Assembly (NCBI RefSeq): GCF_000699505.1
Contig: NZ_CP007490.1
Location: 1,240,001-1,304,000, forward strand
DNA from: Rhodoluna lacicola
GTDB lineage: Bacteria > Actinomycetota > Actinomycetes > Actinomycetales > Microbacteriaceae
DNA: 64,000 bases
Direction: 5' to 3'
The position numbers were made by a program, and so were the translations under genes. Within the stretch, counting starts at the first letter, position 1. The number at the start of each line of letters is the position of its first letter. Shown here piece after piece: positions 19,279 to 27,990 of this stretch. The notes under the pieces were generated by a model. It saw nothing but the letters and a program-made list of their open reading frames with translations, made no database searches and was not told the origin of the DNA.

Positions 19279-19932
19279 TTAGCGTGCGCGGTTTTTGTAC
19301 CAAGCACGAAGACCGGCAATTAGAGAAGCCGTGATGAAGAAGATGGCGATTGCGTAAGACGCATTCTTAACCGCGGGGATTGATGCCGCAAAGTATCCGG
19401 CAACGGTAAGACCAGTTCCCCAAGCCAATGCACCAACGGCGTTAGCGCTGAAAAATTTGTAGTAGTTCATTCTTGAAATACCCGCGATTGCCGGAATCAA
19501 AACACGAGCCCAGGGCATAAAGCGCGCAATCACAACTGCCCACCAACCCCAAGCCGCGTAAAATTTCTCTGATTTTGCGATGGCATTTTGCAACCACTCG
19601 CCCTTGCGTTTATCTAGGTAAGGGCGGCCGTAGTGACGACCAAGGGTGTAACCAACCTGATCACCAAGCCAGGCCGCAATACCCACACCAATTGCCATCA
19701 CCCAAATATTTACCGGTGAATCAGTTGAGTTTGAAACCCCAGCGCCGGCGGCAACCAAGCCGGCGGCAAAAACTAAGGAGTCACCGGTGATGAACGGAAT
19801 GAAAGCACCGATGAACAATCCGGTGCCAGCAAAAACCAAACCCCAAACCACCGCGTAAAAAAGCCACGGGCCAATGTGGTCGTACCAGTTAATAATCTGG
19901 TCAGAGATGGCGAGCTGAATAACCGGGTTCAT
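19279..19932 (-). CDS. DedA family membrane protein
   Basis: A 217-residue multi-pass protein of the DedA/VTT family, which is linked to lipid (undecaprenyl-phosphate or phospholipid) flipping and envelope homeostasis. Visible family segments are FIGAFIPFITGDSLVFAAG near 42-60, GDQVGYTLGRHYGRP near 90-104 and ARFMPWARVLIPAIAGISRM near 136-155. It is last in a three-gene run with the 127-residue protein and the nitroreductase, 12 bp after the latter. Confidence 0.92.
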   Translation of the reverse strand: MNPVIQLAISDQIINWYDHIGPWLFYAVVWGLVFAGTGLFIGAFIPFITGDSLVFAAGLVAAGAGVSNSTDSPVNIWVMAIGVGIAAWLGDQVGYTLGRHYGRPYLDKRKGEWLQNAIAKSEKFYAAWGWWAVVIARFMPWARVLIPAIAGISRMNYYKFFSANAVGALAWGTGLTVAGYFAASIPAVKNASYAIAIFFITASLIAGLRAWYKNRAR

Positions 19933-19944
19933 GAAAAAGAAGAA

Positions 19945-20532
19945 CTACTTTGCGTTCGGCAAACCGTGCAGAACGATTTCGTTTAGCGGCAGACGGGTGC
20001 GGGCCGCAACCTCGCGGTCATATGCTCCACCCTCAAGTAATTCGGCCGGAGCGCCCTTACCAATTGCCACAACAACTAACAGTCCAAGATTCTCTGGGTA
20101 GCCAAGTTCGGTGTGCAGAGCTACGTGATCAATGCCACCCATTACGTGAGCCTTAAGACCAAGCCCCTCAGCCTGGATCAAAATCTGTGCGGTGGCCAAG
20201 CCGGCGTCAAACTGGCTGGTGCTGCCTGGCTGGTCCTTGTCACCATTGGTGAAGGCCGAAACCACCACATAAGCCGAACATCTTGGAGACCAAGCCGAGT
20301 TGAAACCGCCAAGGTGAGAAACAATCTTTCCAAATAGCTCGCTGCCGCGCTTAGCGACTGAAAAGCGCCAAGGCTGCACGTTCATGGCCGACGGGGCCCA
20401 GCGACCTGCCTCAACCAGGCTCAATAGGTCCTGATCTGAGATTTCGTGGTTTGCGTCCATAGAGCGTGGGCTCCAACGGTCGGCAAGTACGGGCAAAATG
20501 GGCGCAGAAGTTTCAGCTGTTCTAGAGGTCAT
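19945..20532 (-). CDS. Nitroreductase family protein
   Basis: About 195 residues of the FMN-dependent nitroreductase fold: GRWAPSAMNVQPWRFSV near 43-59, a middle DAGLATAQILIQAEGLGLKA, and the GYPENLGLLVVVAIG segment. The electron acceptor is not predictable. The ATG at 20532 has a weak GGA seven bases upstream; a TTG at 20544 adds four residues and cannot be excluded. It begins a few bases after the 127-residue gene. Confidence 0.88.
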   Translation of the reverse strand: MTSRTAETSAPILPVLADRWSPRSMDANHEISDQDLLSLVEAGRWAPSAMNVQPWRFSVAKRGSELFGKIVSHLGGFNSAWSPRCSAYVVVSAFTNGDKDQPGSTSQFDAGLATAQILIQAEGLGLKAHVMGGIDHVALHTELGYPENLGLLVVVAIGKGAPAELLEGGAYDREVAARTRLPLNEIVLHGLPNAK

Positions 20533-20550
20533 ACCTCTATCCAACTACAG

Positions 20551-20934
20551 TTAGTCGGCTTTTATTTCGCTCATCTGCCGGGCCTCGGCCAACTCAAGGG
20601 TGTAGGGGTCAATCACAACGATCCAGGGGTCATCGTTAGGGTCAATATCCACACCCGGCGCGGTCGCAAAGGTTCGAATCATGCTGACCGTGTCAAAGAA
20701 TCCTGGCACCATGTGGGCCACGGCGCCTAGATCGCTTGCTGCATCAAGCACTGCTTCATTGGACGAGAGCACGATGACCACGTCTACCCCGGCGTCGAAC
20801 TTTGAATTGACGGCCTTATGGATGGCCCGCTCAAGGTGGGTTTTGCCATCTTGCTTCTGCAAAATTTTGTCCCACTCTTCGGCGCCGGCGGCGTGATCGG
20901 CGATTACCGCGTAAACGAATTCGTCATCTCTCAT
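20551..20934 (-). CDS. Hypothetical protein, weak nucleotidyltransferase-like look
   Basis: A 127-residue acidic cytosolic protein. The order GKTHLERAIHKAV, then DVVIVLSSNEAVLDAASDLGA, recalls the N-terminal half of MobA-like nucleotidyltransferases, but the signature loop is missing, so the family is unassigned. A TAGCAT box exactly six bases before the ATG suggests it starts its own leaderless transcript, carrying the nitroreductase and DedA genes. Confidence 0.7.
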   Translation of the reverse strand: MRDDEFVYAVIADHAAGAEEWDKILQKQDGKTHLERAIHKAVNSKFDAGVDVVIVLSSNEAVLDAASDLGAVAHMVPGFFDTVSMIRTFATAPGVDIDPNDDPWIVVIDPYTLELAEARQMSEIKAD

Positions 20935-20946
20935 GCTGGAATGCTA
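20932..20946 (-). promoter_or_regulatory. Leaderless -10 element of the 127-residue gene
   Basis: TAGCAT (20941-20946), six bases, ATG (20932-20934). It overlaps the stop region of the upstream kinase gene. Confidence 0.5.
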
Positions 20947-22686
20947 CGCCTGGGCGGTTGAAAATGGCAGTCGCGCAGACAAAATTGTTTGATCCGTTGC
21001 CGAATCGAAATCTAAGGACCAATCCACGGTTAATTCATCCAAAAGAGCCCCACCAAGACCATGACGAACACCGATACGCGGCGCCTGGCCGTCGTTTTTG
21101 ACGGTTAGGTCTATCAGCCCATCGGCCGCAAGCTTGATCGAGACCTGGGCGGTACGGGCATCGCCGTGACGAACCGCATTTGAAACCGCCTCTTTGACAA
21201 TTTCATTGACGCACATGCTAAGCCGAGGATCCTTGCTGACCAATTTCTTCACCTCTGGCTGCACATCAAGATCAACATCGCAGACCCCTTGCCAAGTGGC
21301 AATAATTTCCTTAATCGCTGAGGCAAATTTGATTTCCGTATTCGGAGGTGTAGAAAGCGCCATGATGGCGCGATCCAAATCTTTTTTAGCCAGGTCAAGA
21401 GTTTTCTTGTCGGCATCGGGTGCGTTGAGTCTGGTTAGTGCAGCGGTGAGTGAAGCCTGCACAGTTCCGTGAATTACCAAGGACCAGTTTCTGCGAGCCA
21501 CCCAAAGTTGCTGTTCAAACAGCGTGACCTCTAGGGCAAGTTCTTCGTTGTGCTCCTGGAGCAGATCTCGATATCTGCGAGCTTCAAAATCAAAAGAATC
21601 AAGTAGCGCCAGAATGCCAACCACCATCAGCGAGGTGTAAACCAGGGTTGATCCGTAGATGGCGGCTTGCTGAGTATCGGGGTAAAAAAGCACTGCAACC
21701 AGATAGGTGGGAATCACTGCCAGCACAGCCATAATCACCAAGACCGGGACACCGATCCAGGCGCTTTGCTCGGGAGTGTTTTTGAAGAATCGATTGAAGG
21801 CAAGGATGATCGCCAGGTAGCTGAGGCTCAGCAGAAGGCTTGGAAGAACCCAAGACATATCTAGCAACCAAAATGGCGACGCCAAAAAACTTAGGCTCAT
21901 TGCTGCATAGGTTGCGGTTGGGAAAATTGAGTTCACGATACGAAACGATTTTGGAATCGTGATCACATACAAAAAGTGACTTGGGGTTCGCTTGGCTGGT
22001 GCGGTTAGGGCGCGGGCAGTTGAACGCAGCGATTCTGAAAGCGGCCGAACCTGGTTGTAGATGATTCCCTTTAGCTCGTGAGCGATGCCCCATCGGGTTG
22101 ACATTTCTAGGTTGCCGGCGTTGATGGTTTCCTCAATGGTTTGAATTTGCGGCAGCAAAGTGTTGCGGGTTAACTTCAGCAACTTTTCTTGCTCTTCAGC
22201 AAGAATGATCTCTGCGTTCTCGCGGTAGCCCATGATGGAATCCTGGGTGGCCCTGAGTTTGCGCACCAATTGGCTGTGATCACGAAAAGCACCATTTAGG
22301 TTTGCCCACATTACGGTGATGCTGAGCTCCCACAGGGCCCCCAGCAAGAGCTGATACTGCCAGGCCACACCCGGGTCTGCGCCCACGGCAATCGCCAGCG
22401 AGGTGGTGATGAGGGTGCGAATCACTCCAATTAGTAGGACGCCAGCAATCACCAGTGGTGCTGAGTACTTTTTGATGAATTTTTTGGCTAAACCAAAAAT
22501 GGTAAAAATTACCAGGTGCTCAAGCACAACCATCGCCGTCCAAAAAGGCAAGAACTCAATTATGTTTTCTGAGTTGAGGAAAAATCTCATGCTGACCATG
22601 GCGAAGACGTGGTAGCCAAGGTAGCCCCAAGTAAAAAGGTGAGCGCCTGCGATGCGCTGCCAAACCACTGAATTTTTCAGCTTCAA
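20944..22686 (-). CDS. Sensor histidine kinase, second of tandem pair
   Basis: A 580-residue membrane kinase with two blocks of hydrophobic segments (about residues 10-130 and 245-370) separated by a helical region (RENAEIILAEEQEKLLKLT). The H-box is LVIHGTVQASLTAAL and the ATPase N-box is NEIVKEAVSNAVRHG, with KNDGQAP and a final GLGGALLDEL. It starts at TTG 22686, overlapping the stop of the first kinase (TTGA), with GAGGA upstream. It is a clear paralogue of its neighbour and probably acts on the response regulator encoded just before them. Confidence 0.9.
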   Translation of the reverse strand: MKLKNSVVWQRIAGAHLFTWGYLGYHVFAMVSMRFFLNSENIIEFLPFWTAMVVLEHLVIFTIFGLAKKFIKKYSAPLVIAGVLLIGVIRTLITTSLAIAVGADPGVAWQYQLLLGALWELSITVMWANLNGAFRDHSQLVRKLRATQDSIMGYRENAEIILAEEQEKLLKLTRNTLLPQIQTIEETINAGNLEMSTRWGIAHELKGIIYNQVRPLSESLRSTARALTAPAKRTPSHFLYVITIPKSFRIVNSIFPTATYAAMSLSFLASPFWLLDMSWVLPSLLLSLSYLAIILAFNRFFKNTPEQSAWIGVPVLVIMAVLAVIPTYLVAVLFYPDTQQAAIYGSTLVYTSLMVVGILALLDSFDFEARRYRDLLQEHNEELALEVTLFEQQLWVARRNWSLVIHGTVQASLTAALTRLNAPDADKKTLDLAKKDLDRAIMALSTPPNTEIKFASAIKEIIATWQGVCDVDLDVQPEVKKLVSKDPRLSMCVNEIVKEAVSNAVRHGDARTAQVSIKLAADGLIDLTVKNDGQAPRIGVRHGLGGALLDELTVDWSLDFDSATDQTILSARLPFSTAQA

Positions 22687-24446
22687 AGTGTTCCTCGCGA
22701 AATGGATTCCAATGCCAGTTTCGCCTCAAGAATAGTTTTCGCCTGAGCGCGATTGTATGTGAGCGACCAGCTAAGAGTGAGCTCGTCTAGCATTTGCGAT
22801 CCTACGCCGTTTCTCAATTCTTGCCGAGGTGCTCGGCCATTGTTGGATACAGTAACTACCAATAGTTCGTCACCGGTGCGATCCAGTTCAATATTTACCT
22901 GGTTGGCTTCACCATGGCGAACCGCATTTGAAACCGCCTCCTTAATAATTTCGTTTACGCACATGCGAGCATTGACATCACGTGTTAATAATCGAGTTGC
23001 CCGCTCTGTGAAATGCCAGTCCACGGTGCAGATACCCTTCCAGGTAGACACCACTGCCTGCAAAGCTGTGTTGAGGTCGATATCGAGTTCAGGAGTTTTT
23101 GAAAGGCCGTCTTTAGCGCGCTGCAAATCTTGAAGCACCAAATCAATCTGATACTGCTCAAGTTCTTCACTGGCGCTCAGCCTGCTGATTGCTGCCGTTA
23201 GGGCCGCCTGCACGGTGCCGTGAACCACAAAACTCCAGTTTCTTTTGGCCAACCACATGCGTTGCTCAAATAGCGATGTCTCGCGTTCGAGCCTGCTGTT
23301 GTCGCTTACTACCTGGGCTTCTGCTTGCTCACGGGCCAGGTCAAGAATTGCCGAGTTACCCAAGGCAATACCCATCAATATTGGAAAAATAATCACCATT
23401 GAAAACATGAGTGCCGTGGCCAAGTCTTGAACCCGTTGCAGATTTGTCAGGAACAGCGGCGCACCAATGGTGCTGAGAATCAAGGAAAGGTAGACCATTC
23501 CTGACTTGCGGGTGACAACCTTGTGCTTAGGAATCAAGGCAATCAGCAAAAGCAAGGTTGCCGACCCGATTGCAATTGGTAGCAGATTTGCCTGGGCCAC
23601 GGCGGTACCAAAAAGCATCTGCATGATTAGGAACTGGGTGGCTCCACCTAAAATGAGCAAGATCACGGGTCTGAATGCTTTGCTCAGGTTGAATCGATCA
23701 ATAAAGAACTGAGTTTTTACTGTGGTCACCTCTGCTGGTGGCTGAGCCTGACTGAGGCTGAGGCCTCCCCTTCTGAGCTGCTCGCTGAGTGGCCTGACTT
23801 GATCTGCAACCAAGGCCCTGAGCTCTTGAATTGATTCAAGACGAGCACGGTTGGTGGTGAGCATGTTGGCGATTTGGTCGATTCTTGGCAGCAGGGTCTG
23901 CTGGGTTTGAGCTAAAAGCTTTTGATTTTCAGCCGCCAAGATTGTTGCTGATTCTGCACGCTGGCTAACTAATGCGCGCTGAATGCTTTTTTGTTTTTGC
24001 ATTGTGGAGTCGTGTTGAATGCGCGAACCAGCGATTGAAACAAAAATCAAAATGAAGACAGCACCGGATGCAAAACCACCGATAGCCCGCTGCACCCAGT
24101 CTATTTTTTCTTCGAGCTGAAAATCTAAGGCCATGGCCGCCACCAACAAGTTGCGACAACTATTCACAAAACCAGCGAAAAGCAAACCGTAAATTCCGGC
24201 ACCGGGTTTTGAAAGTAACCAGGGTAAGAAAGTTTTCTTAGCTGCAACGACAAGCAAAATTTCTAGAACAGTTCCGGCTGTGAACGTGACAATCCAGAGC
24301 AAACTCCATTGGCCGGTAATCAGCACATCATATAGAAATGTGAACAGTACATAGAACGGTAGTGAGAACCAAAGCAGCGGCCAATCCCAGTTTTCGATTA
24401 GCCCAAGCCGGTAGTAGGTTTTGAAACCTCGCTTAGCCCCCGACAT
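22683..24446 (-). CDS. Sensor histidine kinase, first of tandem pair
   Basis: A 587-residue paralogue of the following kinase, same layout: N-terminal membrane block, coiled helix (LLAQTQQTLLPRIDQI), second membrane block, H-box FVVHGTVQAALTAAI, N-box NEIIKEAVSNAVRHG. Its G1 region reads SNNGRAP, where the partner has KNDGQAP, so the acidic residue normally used to contact adenine is Asn here. It may be a weaker kinase or a regulatory partner. ATG at 24446 is preferred over TTG at 24449; it follows the regulator by 12 bp. Confidence 0.9.
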   Translation of the reverse strand: MSGAKRGFKTYYRLGLIENWDWPLLWFSLPFYVLFTFLYDVLITGQWSLLWIVTFTAGTVLEILLVVAAKKTFLPWLLSKPGAGIYGLLFAGFVNSCRNLLVAAMALDFQLEEKIDWVQRAIGGFASGAVFILIFVSIAGSRIQHDSTMQKQKSIQRALVSQRAESATILAAENQKLLAQTQQTLLPRIDQIANMLTTNRARLESIQELRALVADQVRPLSEQLRRGGLSLSQAQPPAEVTTVKTQFFIDRFNLSKAFRPVILLILGGATQFLIMQMLFGTAVAQANLLPIAIGSATLLLLIALIPKHKVVTRKSGMVYLSLILSTIGAPLFLTNLQRVQDLATALMFSMVIIFPILMGIALGNSAILDLAREQAEAQVVSDNSRLERETSLFEQRMWLAKRNWSFVVHGTVQAALTAAISRLSASEELEQYQIDLVLQDLQRAKDGLSKTPELDIDLNTALQAVVSTWKGICTVDWHFTERATRLLTRDVNARMCVNEIIKEAVSNAVRHGEANQVNIELDRTGDELLVVTVSNNGRAPRQELRNGVGSQMLDELTLSWSLTYNRAQAKTILEAKLALESISRGTL

Positions 24447-24458
24447 CAAGATCTTTGA

Positions 24459-25112
24459 TTAGCGGCCGTGTGGCATGCCGGCGACTTTAATAAATTCGCG
24501 GGCCGCGGTCACGCGCGGGTTATTGCTAGTTTCAAGATCAATGCCGGCCGCTTCAAAAGCGCGCTTGACCAGGTTCTCAACCGCGCGAACCGTGGTGCCG
24601 CGCTCGGCTGCAATCTGCTGGTTAGACAAACCAAGGGCCACCATTTGCAGCACGGCTAGTTGACTGCGTGAAACCTCTGACAATTGGTGCTGAACGTTCT
24701 TGTCATCACGGAAATCTTTTGAAACTCTGTCGCGCACTGCTGCCTCAATCGCCTGACGCAAAACTCCTGGGTCAGCCATGCGGTCTTTGACCAGGTACGC
24801 GGCGTTGCGAGGAATTGCACGGTTATCAATTCCAACCACTCGTGGCTCTGGAATGTGAGTTAGAAATACCAGGGCGATTTCTGGGTGCTTGCGTCGCAAA
24901 ATCAAAGCAAGATCAATGCCGGTTGGGCCATCGCCTAGCTCAATATCTAGGATGGCGATATCGGGGTCAAAATCTTCGGCCACTTTACGTGCCTCGGCGG
25001 TTGAGCCGGCTGCTCGAACCACGAAGCCGTCTGCCTCAAGGTTCGCTGAGATTAGGCCACGGATAAGCGGCTCATCTTCAACGATTAGAACCTTGCGGTC
25101 AAAAATTCCCAT
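24459..25112 (-). CDS. LuxR/NarL-type response regulator
   Basis: About 217 residues from ATG 25112. The receiver has VEDEP (E12, D13), phospho-acceptor D56 in AILDIELG, and LTHI and YLVKDR for the switch Thr and Lys. The C-terminal HTH (SRSQLAVLQMVALGLSNQQIAAERGTT split by the usual turn) is LuxR-type. A TTG at 25169 would add 19 residues but has no family support. It heads an operon with two paralogous kinases, so one regulator likely serves both. Confidence 0.92.
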   Translation of the reverse strand: MGIFDRKVLIVEDEPLIRGLISANLEADGFVVRAAGSTAEARKVAEDFDPDIAILDIELGDGPTGIDLALILRRKHPEIALVFLTHIPEPRVVGIDNRAIPRNAAYLVKDRMADPGVLRQAIEAAVRDRVSKDFRDDKNVQHQLSEVSRSQLAVLQMVALGLSNQQIAAERGTTVRAVENLVKRAFEAAGIDLETSNNPRVTAAREFIKVAGMPHGR

Positions 25113-25199
25113 GTCATAAGTGTGCCAAAGCGATGTTCGGGTAGCCACCGAAACTTCGCAAATGCGCAACTTATTGGCGCAAAAAGCTCAGCGCTAAAA

Positions 25200-26429
25200 C
25201 TATTTGGCGAGTAGCCAGAACAAAGGCAGGGAGCCCATGGCCACGGTGGCCATGCCAAGTAGCAGCTTGGACCAGATTGGTGAGGCCCATTTGCCCAACA
25301 GGTTTTTATCGCGAGCAAGCCACCAAACGATTGCCATCAAAACCGGGGCGGCCAGGCCGTTCAGCACGGCGGCCAGAATTAGGAACTTTACCGGTTCAAT
25401 GCCAATTAGGTTAAGCGCCAGGGCCACGAACATTGACACCACGATCACCGCGTAGAACGCTTTGGCCTGACGCGGTTTTAGTTCAAGCGATTCACGCCAA
25501 CCAAAAGTTTCGGCAACGGCGTATGCGGTTGAGCCAGCCAACACGGGAATCGAAAGCAAACCCACACCAAGAATTCCAAGCAGGAATAGCAATCCGGCAA
25601 ACTCTCCAGCGATTGGCTTTAGGGCAAGTGCGGCATCTGCTGCGGTGGCAATATCGGTGATGCCCTGGGCATTTAATGTTGCGGCCGAGGTAGCCATGAT
25701 GGCGAACATGATGAAGACCCCGGTGAACATTCCGGTGAAGACGTCTCCCCGCATTGCCTGAAGGTTGCTGAGCCGCACGCGACGGGTCTGAATGTGTTTG
25801 CGCTCTTCAATTTCTTCGGCAGCCTGCCAAAAGAAAAGGTAAGGAGAAATTGTGGTGCCGGCCAGTGCGATCAAAAGCTCAAACGAAACTCTGGTGAAAT
25901 CAAATTGCGGAAGCAGCGTAGAAGTCGCGACTTGTCCCCAGTCGACCTCTGCAACAAATAACACCGCAACATAGGCAAGCAGTGAAATGGTTAGCCAGCG
26001 AAGTACGCGGGCGTATCGGTGATATGGAATTGCAATTTCTGTGGCGGCAAGTAACACGGCAAACATCACCACGCCGGCCCACTGTTCAACCGGTGCGATT
26101 AGTCCAAGTGCCGAAGACATGATGGCAAGGTCGGCGGCGATGTTGACGGTGTTGGCCACGGCAACTAGCACCACCGCCACAACCAAAACCCAGCGGGGCA
26201 TGCGCGACTTGATTAGGGCGGCTAAGCCTTTTCCGGTGACCAGCGCCAAACGCGCGCAGGTCTCTTGAACGGCAAAAGCCAGCGGCAATAACCAAAGCGC
26301 CGACCAAAGGAATCCGTATCCAGCGGCGGCACCAGCCTGGGAGTAGGTGCCAATCCCCGATGGATCATCATCGGCCGCACCGGTGACAATGCCCGGGCCA
26401 AGGCGCTTAAAAAAGTCGCGGCCTGCCAT
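25200..26429 (-). CDS. Divergent Nramp-family divalent metal transporter
   Basis: A 409-residue protein with about 11 membrane helices. Helix 1 reads [15 protein letters not shown] instead of the canonical DPGN, and the helix-6 position has ISPYLFFWQ rather than the metal-binding MPH. It therefore belongs to the divergent Nramp-related group; the canonical Mn2+/Fe2+ selectivity should not be assumed, and Mg2+ or another ion is possible. The start overlaps the end of nucS by 23 bp with GAGAGG upstream, so it is co-expressed with nucS. Confidence 0.87.
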   Translation of the reverse strand: MAGRDFFKRLGPGIVTGAADDDPSGIGTYSQAGAAAGYGFLWSALWLLPLAFAVQETCARLALVTGKGLAALIKSRMPRWVLVVAVVLVAVANTVNIAADLAIMSSALGLIAPVEQWAGVVMFAVLLAATEIAIPYHRYARVLRWLTISLLAYVAVLFVAEVDWGQVATSTLLPQFDFTRVSFELLIALAGTTISPYLFFWQAAEEIEERKHIQTRRVRLSNLQAMRGDVFTGMFTGVFIMFAIMATSAATLNAQGITDIATAADAALALKPIAGEFAGLLFLLGILGVGLLSIPVLAGSTAYAVAETFGWRESLELKPRQAKAFYAVIVVSMFVALALNLIGIEPVKFLILAAVLNGLAAPVLMAIVWWLARDKNLLGKWASPIWSKLLLGMATVAMGSLPLFWLLAK

Positions 26430-27102
26430 CGTCGATTCCTCTCATTGCGTCGTAGTCCAAGACTAAGCACTCAATGCCGCGGTCCTCGGCCAGTTTGCGA
26501 GCCTGAGGTTTGATCTCTTGGGCGGCAAAGATGCCACGCACGGGAGCCAGCAGCGGGTCACGGTTTAGCAGTTCCAGGTATCGGGTTAGTTGTTCAACGC
26601 CATCGATGTCTCCCCTGCGCTTTAGTTCAATAGCCACGGTTGAACCATTTGCATCCCGCAGCAGAATATCCACCGGACCAATTGCGGTGAAATACTCGCG
26701 GCGAATGAGGCTTGCGCCTTCTTCAATCAGATGCAGTTGATCGGCCAGCAGCTCTTGCAAATGCTTTTCAACGCCGTCCTTGATCAGCCCCGGGTCATCA
26801 CCCAGCTCGTGCGAAATATCGCTGAGCACCTCAAAGATTGAAATCATGAGAACGTCATCGGTCTTGGCCTGCTGCACCTGCCAAACCTGTTGCACACCAA
26901 CGAGCGCCTGCTCAGCCGAAGGCGTCAAAACCGATACCGTGCACGGCGGATTCATCCAGTTGAGCGGCTTGTATGAGCCAGAGTCCGAGTGCACCAGCAC
27001 CGAACCATCAGCCTTCATCACCAACAGGCGCTTGGCGCGCGGCAGGTGTGCCGACAGACGCCCGGCATAGTCCACCGAGCACTCGGCAATGATTAGACGC
27101 AT
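26407..27102 (-). CDS. nucS: Mismatch-specific endonuclease NucS
   Basis: A 231-residue NucS/EndoMS, the nuclease that replaces MutS-MutL mismatch repair in actinobacteria by cutting both strands at mismatches. The N-terminal domain has [19 protein letters not shown]. The nuclease core has [12 protein letters not shown] and [12 protein letters not shown], which include the catalytic Asp, Glu and Lys. It ends RPRLF, a terminal motif of the type that binds the sliding clamp. A TAGTCT box six bases before the ATG suggests leaderless expression. Actinobacterial phylum assignment rests partly on this gene. Confidence 0.96.
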   Translation of the reverse strand: MRLIIAECSVDYAGRLSAHLPRAKRLLVMKADGSVLVHSDSGSYKPLNWMNPPCTVSVLTPSAEQALVGVQQVWQVQQAKTDDVLMISIFEVLSDISHELGDDPGLIKDGVEKHLQELLADQLHLIEEGASLIRREYFTAIGPVDILLRDANGSTVAIELKRRGDIDGVEQLTRYLELLNRDPLLAPVRGIFAAQEIKPQARKLAEDRGIECLVLDYDAMRGIDDGRPRLF

Positions 27103-27114
27103 TCTGCAAGACTA
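27100..27114 (-). promoter_or_regulatory. Leaderless -10 element of nucS
   Basis: TAGTCT (27109-27114), six bases, ATG (27100-27102). Confidence 0.5.
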
Positions 27115-27190
27115 CAAAATGTATTTGGCAATGTCGGTGGCAACTGATAATTTATTAAGTGACCCGCCCATGGCTTGGACCTTGGGATTA

Positions 27191-27212
27191 GAACCCGGCT
27201 TAGGCCGGGTTC
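27191..27212 (-). terminator. Hairpin after NYN gene
   Basis: Perfect 9-bp GC-rich arms 27191-27199 and 27204-27212, 4-base loop, just past the NYN-gene stop. The T content downstream is low on either strand. Confidence 0.6.
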
Positions 27213-27217
27213 TTGCT

Positions 27218-27940
27218 TTAAGCCCAAGTGTGGGGCCGAGTGATGTTCCCACCCTTTGAAGTTATATAGCTTCGCGGCAATTGAGAGTCAGCCAACCAGC
27301 CAACGTGCAGCTCCTCCAGATGGGTTGCAACCTTCCGGAGGCCATCGGCTTTCGCTGAATCGTGCACCTTAGGCACCACAACTTTTACGTCTGTTCCCAC
27401 CTGAGTGGCCATTCTAATTGGGGTGACGAAATCTGAGTCTGCCGTAATGACGAGTGCGGCTTTCAAATTTTCTTTGAGGACGTCGAATAAGAGATGAGAT
27501 GCGAGGTTCACATCAGAACCCTTTTCACCAAACTTCCAGACCTGAGCCCTAGGGAAATCTGGTATCGCTCGCTTTGAAATCCGGTTGAGGGCCATCTGAG
27601 TTAGCCCTAAGTGGTTTGGCAACATAGGGCTGAGTACTGAACTTCGAGTCGTGGTTGCAACTCTTAGCCAATCTACGTCCTTTCTGAACTGTCCAGGAAT
27701 TACGTTCACACCCTGATCCCGAAGGACTCGAATGTATGCATCTTGGCGGTTCATGCCAGTATCACCGGGGAATCTGCTTTTTACAGGGGCAGTGAAGTAG
27801 TAAATCTGACCAAGTTCCATATCAGGCCGACGGTCAGTACAGAATTTCAATAGATTCAACCACTTGAAGCTTGGTCGTGACTCAAGTGACCCTTTGTAAA
27901 GGCTAAAACCGTCAACGTAGGCGTTGAATGTCAACTTCAT
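27218..27940 (-). CDS. NYN (PIN-like) domain protein, LabA/DUF88-like
   Basis: A 240-residue protein with the NYN/PIN-like nuclease pattern: an early acidic strand AYVDGFSLYKG (7-17), EKGSDVNLASHLLFD in the middle and ALVITADSDFVTPI near 160-173, which supply the Asp residues of a metal-dependent RNase site. Members cut RNA or act in stress and phage response; no specific substrate can be named. It stands alone, with a TAAATT leaderless element and its own hairpin terminator, at the border between housekeeping genes and the surface locus. Confidence 0.85.
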   Translation of the reverse strand: MKLTFNAYVDGFSLYKGSLESRPSFKWLNLLKFCTDRRPDMELGQIYYFTAPVKSRFPGDTGMNRQDAYIRVLRDQGVNVIPGQFRKDVDWLRVATTTRSSVLSPMLPNHLGLTQMALNRISKRAIPDFPRAQVWKFGEKGSDVNLASHLLFDVLKENLKAALVITADSDFVTPIRMATQVGTDVKVVVPKVHDSAKADGLRKVATHLEELHVGWLADSQLPRSYITSKGGNITRPHTWA

Positions 27941-27952
27941 GAAAGTAATTTA
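27938..27952 (-). promoter_or_regulatory. Leaderless -10 element of NYN gene
   Basis: TAAATT (27947-27952), six bases, ATG (27938-27940). Confidence 0.5.
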
Positions 27953-27990
27953 TTGCCAAGCCGTGACAATAATGTCGCCTTTGTGAGTAA

